Source of the DNA: Apricaphanius iberus
Lineage: Eukaryota > Chordata > Actinopteri > Cyprinodontiformes > Aphaniidae
Length of the DNA stretch: 64,000 bases
Assembly (NCBI GenBank): GCA_028564705.1
Contig: JAPXFQ010002676.1
Location: 496,001-560,000, forward strand
Direction of reading: 5' to 3'
Position 1 is the first letter of the stretch. Each line of letters begins with the position of its first letter. The translations under genes were made by a program, and so were the position numbers. The notes below the pieces were generated by a model. The model saw nothing but the letters and a program-made list of their open reading frames with translations. It made no database searches and was not told the origin of the DNA. This document shows, piece after piece, positions 1 to 12,300 of the stretch.

Positions 1-467
1 AAATTCCGTGCAAACAAATGTAAGTAATTCAGTAAAATCTTCAATAAAACAATTCTGTGGTGGTTTGTAAATTGTCATATAAAGTATGGAAGATTGTTTA
101 ATCTCCATTTTGAATGACACATACTCAAATGATGGAAAAAACCCAAATGACAGTTTGTGGTTCAATATATTGTCCCTGAAAATGGCACAAACACCCCCTC
201 CCCTCTGCTTTTGCCATGTTTCAGACAGCAAATTGAAGTGAGATGGACTACACTCAATCAAAACTGCATTGCCAATGTTTTGTCGAGCCACATTTCGGTT
301 AAAAACATAAAATTCAGATTATAAGAGGAAATTAAACTATTTACTAAAAACGACTTGTTTTTTAATGATCTGACATTGAGAACAGCATGTTTGAGATGTA
401 TCTATGTTTGAGTAGATGGAGTCTTTTTGCAAGGGATATGGATTAAATGTTTTTGATTACTCAGTCT
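1..467. other. AT-rich non-coding flank
   Basis: No convincing coding exon, RNA gene or transposon end is visible here. The sequence is AT-rich and unstructured. Confidence 0.5.
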
Positions 468-768
468 GAAGAGGAAGCGTCACTTCAGTAGTCAGCAGTA
501 AACAAAATATGTCATCTAACAATCAGGAGATAGTTTCACTGGACAATCAGAATACAGATAACAACAAGGGACACTTTGTATAATGCTGAGAAAGACAGTC
601 ACAGGATCTCTCATAAGTCAACACCAGATAATAACAAGAGTTGTCATAAGTCAAGATGAGATGTTTACATACAATTGGTTCTTGTTTGTACCTTAGACTC
701 AGAACAGCTAGCTAAGAGCTGAGTAAGAGAATTAAATGTCTCAGCATGAATATACAATTTTCTGTCAC
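468..768 (+). repeat. Dispersed ~300-bp repeat, copy A
   Basis: This stretch matches 58848-59148 in the same orientation over about 300 bp, with small indels. Shared blocks include gaagaggaag, cttcagtagtcagcagtaaa, gggacactttgtataatg and gagatgtttacatacaattg. The open frame on the minus strand across it has no recognisable domain, and the second copy does not preserve it. The family is not recognised; it may be the untranslated part of a retroelement. Confidence 0.8.
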
Positions 769-1230
769 ATTAATTTTCTGACAAAATAAAAGGGCTAAGA
801 TGGCTGAAATCAGTAAGTGTGATCCCAGCTTTATGATGATGAGGAGGAAAATGAGGGCTTTGTAGCATTTAGTGAAATTGTACTTCAGTACAGGTTTCAC
901 AGACAATGACATACTTAATCTGTGGTTCATCACCATCACATTGTCAGAAGTATCAGGACTTGAAAAAGAATATATAAGGAAACACATCTTTTCGGTCGAA
1001 AGAACCACTCTTTTTAAGACTTACTTTCCTTCCTTAGTGTCACCCTAATACCTCCATCCTTTAAAATACACATCCCATATGTATCAGAAAGTAACATTAT
1101 TCTCCTTTATTGAATATGGATGAAAAAAACCTACCAGCTTCTTTCAAAACTGTGCCACAAAATAATCCAACCTTTAATGGTTACTGGATTATTCTTAAGT
1201 ATTTTTAATTTCATGTAACGGTGACAGTTT
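769..1230. other. Non-coding, nothing recognised
   Basis: AT-rich DNA with no recognisable gene or repeat end. Confidence 0.4.
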
Positions 1231-1303
1231 AGATTAGTCTTCGATAAGTCTTTCGCCTATATACCCAGGTCAGACGACCGATTTCCTCATCAGGGCCACG
1301 TTA
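1231..1303 (-). repeat. 28S rRNA-derived fragment (antisense)
   Basis: The stretch containing gtctttcgcc, tatacccaggtc and gacgaccgattt followed by a degenerate tcaggnccgnnacgga reads like the complement of a highly conserved part of vertebrate 28S rRNA, from memory, with a few substitutions and indels. Only about 70 bp are rRNA-like and the flanks are ordinary AT-rich DNA, so this is a pseudogene fragment or the head of a 28S-derived SINE, not a functional rRNA gene. Confidence 0.6.
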
Positions 1304-2518
1304 CGGATCTGAAACACAACATTTGTTTTTTGGTTAATTTAGAACAACTTTTGGTTTAACTTTAGGCTATAAACTGAGATGTACAGAAACATTTTAGACA
1401 GAATTTTCTCAGAACCTTAGAGACTATAAAATGTGTGTGATCGAGGTGCATCTGGCTAAGTAACATTTTCAAACAACAAATGGACTATACATATAATTTT
1501 GAGTTTGTATTTAAAATGTATACACACAGTATATTCACTAGATACTTTGCGTTGAGTGTTTATGACAGAAAATAGTGTGTAGGAGGTGGGATATGATCTA
1601 AAATCATATGAGCACATTTCTACAGAGAGTGTAAAGAAGATATCGCGCACAACTGTGCATACAGAAATTTTGGATAGACCTAAAACCTTTTTGCATAAGA
1701 ATGTTTTTTGCTGAGTATGTAGAACTGTAGCTTACTGCCAAGTAAAGGGCTGTATGATACGGGATTGAGTTGATATGAGCAATTTGTTAATTCTTTAGAT
1801 CTGGCAGTATTCAGACTTGTGTGTTTGTTGGAGTTTTTATTTTTATTTATTTTTTGACAAAACAATAGTGTTAATCAAAGTTAAATCCTATTTTAAAATG
1901 AAATCATCAGTCCAAAAGTTCAAACCTGATTTTTGTATTTACTCTGGATCTTTGTCTGATAGTATTTTTTGATAATCTGAAATTTCTTTGAAACTCTATA
2001 TCCTGAGGACCAGACGGCAATGTGATCTGCCTTAGGAGCTACTGGTCACACTCTACTGATGCTCAATAGAGTCAGCACCAAACTACTCCTGCAGCTACAG
2101 TGTGGCACTCCAACAGCACTCCTGCAAAAGAGAGAGCCTCCAGCTGGCTAATAAAAAAGGAAGAGTGGATCATCAGATCACTTTTGCCAAAGATGGAGGA
2201 CGATCAATTCAGCCCAAATGCACAAGCAAGGCTAAGATTGTCCTAAGAGATTTCACTACCAGATCATCAACCAGAATGAGAGCACACAAGGCCTGAATAA
2301 CCAGGCCCAGGAAAAAATCACTCCTTCAAGCTGTGGGCAGCTTCCTTAAACACCTGAACAAATGTGTGAAAGAAGGTGTAGGAAGCAGCAGAATGGGGAG
2401 GGGCGAAAGTGTATATTAAAGACTGAACAACAGCACACATGATTGTAGGGTTCTTGAAATTTATAAATTGTAAATATGAACCCCTTTTTACTGCAATGGC
2501 ATTTCATTGAACTCTTTC
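1304..2518. other. Non-coding; unidentified repeat-like stretch at ~2000-2420
   Basis: Positions about 2000-2420 are GC-richer than the surroundings and look like a diverged repeat. The short plus-strand open frame at 2102-2296 has no recognisable domain. The rest is AT-rich. Confidence 0.35.
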
Positions 2519-2642
<124 letters not shown>

Positions 2643-4739
2643 ACTTTCCCAGTGTTGAAGGTAATCTATGTATCTATCAATGGTTAACAGAGGCAATTTA
2701 TTTGTTACACTTTAATATTTTAATATTTCACTTCATTTATGATGGTATACATTTCTACATTTTGCTACAACCGAATGGATATAACGTTTCTGTTATTGCT
2801 GTCTTTAATGCATACATCTCTCATTTTTCCATTTGTAAAGCAACGTGATGCTACTACACTGCAAACCTCCCCATGGATGACAAACAGAGAGTTCTATTCT
2901 ATTCTATTAGCATATTAGCATTGGAATATTCTATTCCAATAAAGAATGTTCTGTTTTACCTTAAGCAATGCAAATGTGCAGAAGGTACCCAGATAACATA
3001 AGAGGTGTTTATACAGTTTTTCTCAGTCGCTTCGGTGCTTTTCTCAGATCAGAATGAACGTTTTCACAACTTTTAGTTCAACCTCCACAACATTGAGTCA
3101 TTTGTCCAAATCATTGTAGCAGTGTCTCATTCCTTTTAACAAATTGCAAATGCTTTTGGACACGTATCGGTTACTTTCATACAATTTAAGGAGAGTCAGC
3201 ATAATCCAGGGCTCCAAGGGTCGTTTTTTGCGTCATTCATTAAGACTAAACATAAATCATGCAGGCTCCAGCACACAGTAACTATGATTACAGTTGAATA
3301 CACAGAACAGATGGTTCTTAATAAATTTGTCAATATAAATTTTCCATAACACATTGTTTGGAAGTTCTTTTCATTATAGTTCCCTCTGCTAGAGAAAGAT
3401 ATTAAGAGGGACCTGTAAGAGAGTCTGCTTTATGAAATAAAGCTTTATTCCCCATGCAGAGATAGTCTGAACATTACTCCCTTGTTTTAAAGCCAAATAT
3501 GCGATTATTTTCTCAGATTTCTGTGGAAAGTATATGTCTGCAGGGATCTGACCGCAGAAACAATAGTTGAGTCGCAGATAAAAACAGAAACTCAGTCTTA
3601 TCCCAAAGTTCACAAACATGCTTTTTATGCTTCAGTTACATGATGTTTTTAAAGAACCATTTTTTGAAGATTAAAACCGTTCTTTGAAACATAAGCTAGG
3701 TAATTTAACTATATGAAAACTGTCATCCTGTTATGTTTAACTGCATACAAACCTCAGACATGACCATGCACACCCAAAAGACTTATTTTGAAATTATTAG
3801 CTACCTGAGTGTAAAAAGTCAGTTGGTGTACTGGATGTCCAGAAATAATGAAATAATTTCCTACTCAGAAACAGTTATGATAAAATAAAGTCAGCCCTTC
3901 CAAACCGTGTGAAAGGAGCCCTTTTGTTTGGATAAAAAGCATCCAGTGGACAAGTATAGCTGTGACCCTTGTTTACTCCCCACATTCCTGAGAGCAGAGA
4001 GGCTCACCAATTCACGCTCCACTCCGTCGGATGAAAGAGAGATCCTCCACAGCACACAGCTGTTCAGAGTCTCGGGAAAGGCCCCAGAACAACAAGGAAA
4101 TACACGTACTGCAGTGTGGGAAAGCAAGACTGTCCAGCTCCAGCTTTAACTGAACCCAAAAAGAAGTTTCTGCAAACCATGTTCTGTACCAAACACACAT
4201 AAAAATACTCATACTGTATATGATTATATCTGTAATCCTATTATGCTGGTGATTAAAGTATGAAACTTGAACTGTTTCCCTGAAAAGGGGGCTTTATCAA
4301 AGGAAACCAATTTAATCAGCAGAGCCGGCAGTAGAGTGTATAAGACCCAAAGCATAATTTTATTTTGTCACCCACTAATCATCTGTAAAATATCTTTAAA
4401 TTTCCAATAACTTTGATTCCTTACACAATGTGTATTACAGTAACACAACATGTTTACTTAATTAGTGCTGGATGATAAAAAAGTGATCAGTTTATATAAA
4501 ATAAAAATAAAAAGTTTTTTGGGTAAGCTATGTAAGAAGGTTAAAGCTATAAGCAAACTCCGGAAATTGATTATTTCTCTCACTCAGTCATTTGAAGACG
4601 TGAAGTCCTTCAATGTAAACTTTGCAGTGTAGAGAAGGGAAGGAGAGGTCAAGTTTAATTAAATTTTAATTTCCGATGACCAGAGAAAACAGCATTTACT
4701 AGTCTAGATTGTATTTCAAACTGTAACGTTGCCTCACAT
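2643..4739. other. Non-coding, nothing recognised
   Basis: AT-rich DNA with scattered short open frames of no recognisable composition. No exon or transposon end could be supported. Confidence 0.4.
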
Positions 4740-5083
4740 CAGGGATTCCCAAACTTTTTAGCTTCTGACCCACATAATAAAAATGCTAGTCATGACCCCA
4801 AATCTTGGTTGAGCCTTCAAACTTTCGTTTTTACCATGACAGGTAAACAGTTGTAAAATGACAACACAATCAGGACCAACATTCAATATATTGGGCAATA
4901 TTTTGCTTAGCCTATATATTTTTTTTCAATCTGTTTTTGTTATCTTTTACAGCATTTCTACAATCTGAATGCTTTCTCATAATAATTTGCTGTATGTAGA
5001 TTCTTATCTGAAGAGGACCTCATGACCCTAAACCTACATACTCATGACCCCAAGCATGGTCCAAACCCCAACTTTGGGAACTG
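4740..5083. mobile_element. hAT-type MITE
   Basis: A 344-bp element begins CAGGGATTCCCAAACTTT and ends ACTTTGGGAACTG, the imperfect inverted ends typical of hAT elements. It is flanked by 8-bp near-duplications, cctcacat (4732-4739) and ccttacat (5084-5091), which differ at one base. It has no coding capacity. The mismatched duplication and degenerate ends indicate an old insertion. Confidence 0.75.
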
Positions 5084-6305
5084 CCTTACATTACCTTAAT
5101 CTACATCCTCAATAATAAATTTTTAAATTGGAAATGTTTTTTTGAAGATCAGCAATGGAGCCAAGGCATTCTTTTTCTCAATTGAGTAGATTAATTTCTC
5201 TGATCAGACGTAAACTTCTCATAACTGTATGTTCAACCTATACAACAATTAGTCCTATGTTTATGTCAAAGTATAGTTGAACGAACCCTCATTTGGAAAG
5301 CATATGAATGGAGTGGGACATATATTCTTTTTTTATATATTTGGATATACAAGAATGTTTGGTACTGCAGTTCTGTATGTTTCAAGTCAGTTCTCGTGTA
5401 TACTGCAATATTATTTACAGTGGTGTACTGTTTTACCCAAATAGTGTTTCTTATATTTCTTATTAGAATAGCAAAGAGTATATTCAACAAAAATGTGACG
5501 CATATTCAATGTTGTTTACTAGTTTACCTCACAAAATACAGTAATGTGTAACTTGGCTGACTGTGCAAATAGTGTATGGTGCCGTACTAGTCATTTTCAG
5601 ATGGTATCACCAAAATCTGACCCTTTTGCATTGGAAAACACATCATAAGTAAACTGTCATGGTGAAAACACATACAGTACAGCCGTTGAACTTCCATTGA
5701 CATGAATACTTGCTTTTGAGGAACTCGTTTGCAGGTTTTCAACTAGACATTGTGAATCTGAATATGTATATTTTTCCTGAAAGATCCTACAAGATTTTGA
5801 TGATGTTTAATATGTTTTAAAGGCATGTCTTTTCTGGTCTAAGCCTATGAAAGGCATTTAATCTTTTGCATTTCTTTCTTCATGTGCAGCTTTGTAAACT
5901 TTACTATGTTGGTTCCTCAGCACATTTTTTTCCTCGAGAGGAACGAGTAGAAGTAACTATGTCAGGATTTCGTCTATCCTCTTCTTCATGTGTTGATATT
6001 AGAAAGCCTCCCTCTGCTCTCATAATGACAACTACTGAGTCAGCACAGGAATGGCCAAGGTGCACATTAAATGCCATGACATAGAACAGCACTAATGAGC
6101 TCCCTCTCTGAATTTTTCTCTCACCACCTTTAACACACAGGCTTTCAGCTCCTCCCTGCTCGCTTTGCCTCACTCCATCTCACTCTGCCTTTCTCCCACT
6201 ATGCACTTCTAAACAAATTACTCTCTTTATCTGAGCTTCTGTAGAGCTTGACTGCAGAGCTGAACGTGTCAGTGTGTGGATCTCTGGGACGTAAACCGCC
6301 AGGAA
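5084..6305. other. Upstream region of the naalad2-like gene
   Basis: Non-coding. The last few hundred bases before the ATG at 6306 presumably hold the promoter and 5' UTR, but I see no clear TATA box and cannot place a transcription start. Confidence 0.4.
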
Positions 6306-9300
6306 ATGAGGAGGGAGAACAGGTTGGTTCGTTGGATCTGGTGGGCTGTGATTGTGACTGCTTTGTTCCTGCTGGGCTTCATCATTGGTGAGACACAAGT
6401 GTATTTAAGAACGGTTTGTTTTTGACTATAAATGTTGCACTGCTTCATGATATTTAACTCAAACTTGAATTTAAGCTTAAACTAACTCACATGGTTTTTC
6501 CTCAGTAGCCTATTCACTATAATTGTATGAAAGATTTTAATACTGAAAGGTTATGTTGTGTGTTTTGTGTAAGATTTGTGATGCTACTTAGCCTCAGTGT
6601 GTTTGTCACCACTTTGACACATTCAATAACTTGGTAGTAACAGCAGGTAAGTACCCACTGGCTATAACCACAGCTGTGTTAGAAATAGAAGACTGGACTG
6701 ACCAGTAATTTTCCAACCAGAGCTTTGACAGCAGATAAGTGTTTGTGAACATAATCCATGTGACCCTCCCCCACTTTGAGGTGGGTGAAGGATTGTGTAA
6801 CTGAACCCAAATGAAACACAAGCAACCTCAAACAATGAATCAGCAGAGCATCCTTTGGATAGATAATAACAAGCTGCAACACTTAGAGCTCAAAAATTCA
6901 AATGTAAAGACAAAATTCAAATCAAACACAAGCTGTTGTTCTTGTTTGAGAGCAAGTTAGCACTGCAGCACAGGCAATCACTGCAGGAAGTAAGAAAAGT
7001 AGCAGTGTAGGATGTTTGTTATATGTTTATTGATTTTTTTATTTCATTGTATTGATTTTCTTTTGGGCTTTTTTTTATGGAGCACATCTGAAGAAGTGTA
7101 CTGTTGGTTTTACAAGTTCACAAGCCAAAACAACAAAACATAAAACTAACTCATGTCAGTTGGTAAACCGTCAAACAGTTTTCTCTGCACTGTGTCACAT
7201 CATCATACCCAAATAACCCCAGAGCAAACATTTATTACTTACCAGTCCAGCAGCAACACGGCAAGTACAGCTTCCAGACAACCAGCTATATCTCTCACTC
7301 ACAGCGGCTGACCAGGGAAAACTGAAAAGTTGTAACACTAGTTTTTAGAAGGTAATCCTACTTTGACCTAAACTGAGTAACCATTTGTCAGAAAAGATCT
7401 CTCACAGCAGTGAAGGGAAGGAAGTGTTCTTTGACCTGTGTTTTCTCCCATCTTGGTGCTCTTTGTGGGAGCAGGATGAAAAGCGGCTGTTCCCCTCACA
7501 GTTATCGGGGGGAACAGCCTGGTTATGAGCTGCAGCGTCCAGCTCCAGGGCTCAGCATGCTGCAACTTTCCTTACCCCCGATTCACACCAGGTAGAGAAC
7601 GGATACGCCCGGTATGAACCAGAAGTGAAGCTCCAGCAACTTTCAGCTCTTGCAGCATAGTTTATTTTCCTTGCTTCTTCTGATAGCGTCTTCTTTGGGT
7701 TTTTTTGACGGCTCTGCCATGGCTCAAGTCTCAAAAATGCGGGTTTGTTTATATCATTTGGTAGCGGGTAGCACACTGCCATAAAGCGAAACTCTTTCAG
7801 TACTTCCATGGAAGCAGACCACGGGTGAAAAGTGATATAGTGCGGTTTTCAGCAGAGGGATCCTCACATGTAGTGACAGCTCTGAAAATTGTTGAGGGGT
7901 GTCACCAAACATTTCAAAAACACTTGTTTTTATGGAGTAAAAGTTACACAGTGTGTTGTTAATATTTCCCCCTGAAGATTTTTCTTCAGCCCGTTGCTCA
8001 GAGTATCCTCGGAAGGTAAGACTGTAAAAAACTTAAACCTACAGTAGATTGCTGAAAAATTCAAAGTCTGATATTTTAGGCTCGATATTTTAGGTGTGGG
8101 GTTGAATTAAAGATTAGCATAATGGCAAACAGGCTAAATGATCACAAAACCTCAAAGACCTGAAGATCAATATCCCCAGCAGATCATCAAAATACCAGAA
8201 GAAACATGCAAAAAGATGAGCAACAGTATAAGAAGGGCTTGATTTCGGTAAGCACGGAAAACATTTTTCCGTTTATTATTTAGAAAGGTATTAATCATTT
8301 TCCATATGAAATTTTGTTATAAACTCAAAGTAAAAATGAACTTTTTTTGGTAGTTTAATATTGTTTAATTAGCTTTTGAGAGATGCAGGTTAATGGAACA
8401 AATGAATAAATTGGAGCTCTATCTGTACTTACTGTACTATGATCTTGAAATATTTTTATTTATTTACAAATAGTTATTCATCGTCATAAAAGTGCTAGTT
8501 TTTCCAAACATGCCGTCTGTATGTTTTGTGCTTTTTGTGTGTATGTTATAGGCTGGTTTTCAAAGCGTTCAGAGGCAACTACTGATCACCACAAGACGTC
8601 AAGCAAATACCTTAAGGAGTTTTTGGATGAAATGCAGGCCGACCGGATAAGAGAGCACCTCAGGTAAAAAGAAAAAATGTCAGACTGTCCCAAGGTGCTT
8701 CTGCACTCAAATAATTCAATGAATGAGCTGGTTTTCAATTTCACACAGTACCAACAGACAGGGAAAGCCACAACTTTTAGACTGAGCTGTGATCAATTTC
8801 AAATTATGATATAAAGAACAGCTGACTTAGGCCACAGGATCACATGAGTGTCACAGTAACTGTCCTCTTGGCAGGAAATTTACCCGTCTCCCCCATCTGG
8901 CTGGAACAGAGCAGAACCATAAATATGCAGAACAGATCATGAAGGACTGGCAGGACTTTGGGTTGGACTCAGTGGAGATGGTGCCCTATGACATCTTGCT
9001 GTCCTATCCCAATAAATCACAGCCAAACTACATCTCCATTGTGGATCACATAGGGAGCGAGGTAGGTAAGGAACATGCCTGCTGACAAGGTGTGCAGGAA
9101 TGGTGTTTAGCAGAGGACTGGATTTGCTTTTTTTAAAGTTTTGTATTCAGAACAATCTCCCTTAAGTCTTGCACACACATCAACAAAATACAGTCATTTG
9201 ACAACATTACATGTGCATGACTGAAAAACATTTGGTGACACAAACCTAATTTACTGTTTTAGGACTTTGAAGGACATTTCCATTCAGTACAACCACTTTG

Positions 9301-12300
9301 TTTACCTGGAAAAAGTGGAAAACTGTAGATTTTCTCACAAATTTCAATGTTAAGGCAAATTCAATCCAAAAACCCTTAATAACTCACTGTGTGTTTGTGG
9401 CATTGATAACGTTACTGCCTGCATGTGGGTATCATAGACCACTCCAGACAGTTTTTTCTCCTTCCCTCTGCAAGCTTTTACTCAGGTCCAAGGTCCTTTT
9501 ATAGTTTCACTGGGAGATAAACCTCTGCCTGTGTCTTATGACGCTGATAATGATGCAACATAAAGACTACAAAGAACTGGGACTGTTGTTAATGAACTGT
9601 ATTAAGGAATTTAAACAAAATCAGGATTCATATTCAATATAATTCAGTAATACATTTCATCTGATAACCATCCAGCTAAACAACACGCATATCCACTTTT
9701 GATAATTTTGTCTTAAGGCACAAAGCAAGTATGTTAGAAGTTTGTTTATTTCATGTTAATTAAATTAATGTTATAAAGTATCCACCAGCCAAGTAGAGCT
9801 GAAATAGTGTGACTATTTTTTCTTCTGCTTTCAAGCATTGGCAAAACACTGATGCGGAGGAACGTTGGTTGACTCTTGCTTGCAGACTTGTTTTCATTTG
9901 GCCAAATTGTGGCGTTTTCAAGCATAAACTGCCTGTTTTGGTTCAGGCAATAGCAGCTCAACTGGATTTAGAGTCAGACTTTTACAATACCACAGCTAAA
10001 TGTTATTTCTTTGAGCAATTTTGCTCCTTTTTCTGAGTCAGCAAAGCAACCAACACATTACCAACATCAACATGTTTCACTTTAAAATTGTATTTTGTTC
10101 TTTCGGAGATGTAGTGTTAGCTTTACGTTTGATGAAACAGAACACACACCTTCCAGATGGTTCCACTTTTTATCTTGACAGCCTGCAAAAAGTCCTGGAG
10201 ATCATAAAGTTGTTGTTTTTTTCAATAAATGTGAGACAAATTTTTATTTTCATTTTGGTCAGCAGTGGTTTTGGCCTTGGAATCATCCAATGGATGCCAT
10301 TTTTTATGGAGTCCCAGGAGGGTTAATCACTGTGTTTTCCACATGGGGTTAATGTGTCTTAGGTGGAAAGGTTTTGAAATGATTTTGTGACCCTTTTCCA
10401 AAGTGATATATCTTATATCCCATGAAAAAGCATTATCCCGAGCACAGGCAACGTTTGTAAAATTCTGGGCAGGGCCAGGAGGCATGGAGGGGCGTGGCCA
10501 AGTGTGGAGGATGAGTGTGCGGGGGGGGGTTGTGGTCAGGAAGACAGTCACGGCTGAACCAACTCAAACTGATACGGCGTTTGGCCGCAGAGCTCCATAA
10601 AGCCTCTCTTTACCTCTGCTAAAGGGAGAAATCATAAGGTCTCTTCTCCACCTACCACCAGATGTAAAGGGAGGCTTTATGGAGCTCAGTGGACAAAAGG
10701 TGTATCAGTTCGAGCCGTTGACTCAGGGTGCTGAGTCAGCGCTGCCTGAAGCTGGCAGCACCCATAGTAGAAAACAAGCAAGGAAAGTCTAGCGCAAGCA
10801 TCGATGCCAATGAGCTTCGGCGGGAATCATGGCGGCAGCTTTTGTTTCCTTAATCACGGTGTATTTGAAACTTATAGGTTTCAACTATTGGCTTTGAACC
10901 ACTTCGACATTGTGGTCCCCCAAAGTGCGATATACAGATTTCGGCTTTCTCTGTTTCTCTTTAAAATAGCTTCCGTGTGCACGTAAAACACAAGATAAAC
11001 AATTTCAACTCGATACAAAGCGGAGTGGGTGTGTCTGAGAGAGGGATGATGTCGCTGTGAGACCATGGCTGTGACGTAGACAATGGAAAAGATGTACGAC
11101 CCTCACCCAACCACAAAATTCTAATGCAGTACCACACAATAACCATGAGCAGCACCACTAAGTCGTTTTAAGACCAGAAAATGTAGAATTTTACATGAAA
11201 ATGTCAAAAAATGCCCTGAAACTGAAAGATTGAATTTGTAAAGAGCCATCTATACAGTTTATAAGCAAAAAAAAGTTGTTTTGGGGTTTAGTTACTCTTT
11301 AAACATTATTTGGATAGATGCCGTGCTTGTTGACATCTTTCGGTCTACTTCGTGTGGTCAGAACATTTTTGCTTATATGATTTCCTTATTCGACAGGTCT
11401 GACAACAATCGGGTCTGGATGTAGCTGAAACAATGTACTATATAGCTTTCCATAAAATTTGGTTGATTAGATTGATCAATTACTCAGGTTATTTTCATGA
11501 TCTGAGACATTTTAGTGCAACAAAACCAAAAACAGAAGAAATAAAACTGTTTGTAAAACAGGAAACAAAAAAAAAAACATGAACTACACAGAAATTAGAC
11601 AAAAGACATGGTAAAAATTCAGGTCACTGACCTTCATTAACCCAACAGCTGAACATGAAATAAGTTAATGAAAAATGCCAGAACTGATTGACTAATTGAA
11701 CACAATTGATGCTAAAACACACAAGGGAACAACACGTAGACCGAGGGAAAAAATAAACTGGGACAACGTGAAGCCAAGCTAAAAACATTTACCCATAAAC
11801 CCAATAAACTACAGGATGAAGAAAATTATCTCAGTGAGGTAATGTGCTTGTTATGGCCTGTTATTGCCTCTGTTCATTCAAGCCTATCTTTAACTCTTAA
11901 CATGCAGACATGCCAGTCCTGGCATCGAACTACTTTTCGACAAAATTACAGGCATGTGCATTCTCCGCCATCATGCAATGTGACAATATACACATCAAAT
12001 GAATGAAATGAGTACCTGGACATACCCACATAAAAACTAATGTAAAATATATTTTTATAGACATTCTTTTCAAATTTGAAATGTGAGTAGTCAACAAGTT
12101 ATTCTGTTGGCCCGTTGTGCGTTTCAGTCCCCAACTACCTACTGACGCTAAAGGCACCTTCATTTTCACACAGAATATTTAGGCAAGGACAACAACAAAA
12201 TAAAATAAAATTTTCTGAGTTCTGAAGAATATCATATCTTTGTGAACACTTTTATATGCATTTTTGTATAACCTGCTTTACATATATTTGGGTAAACATT

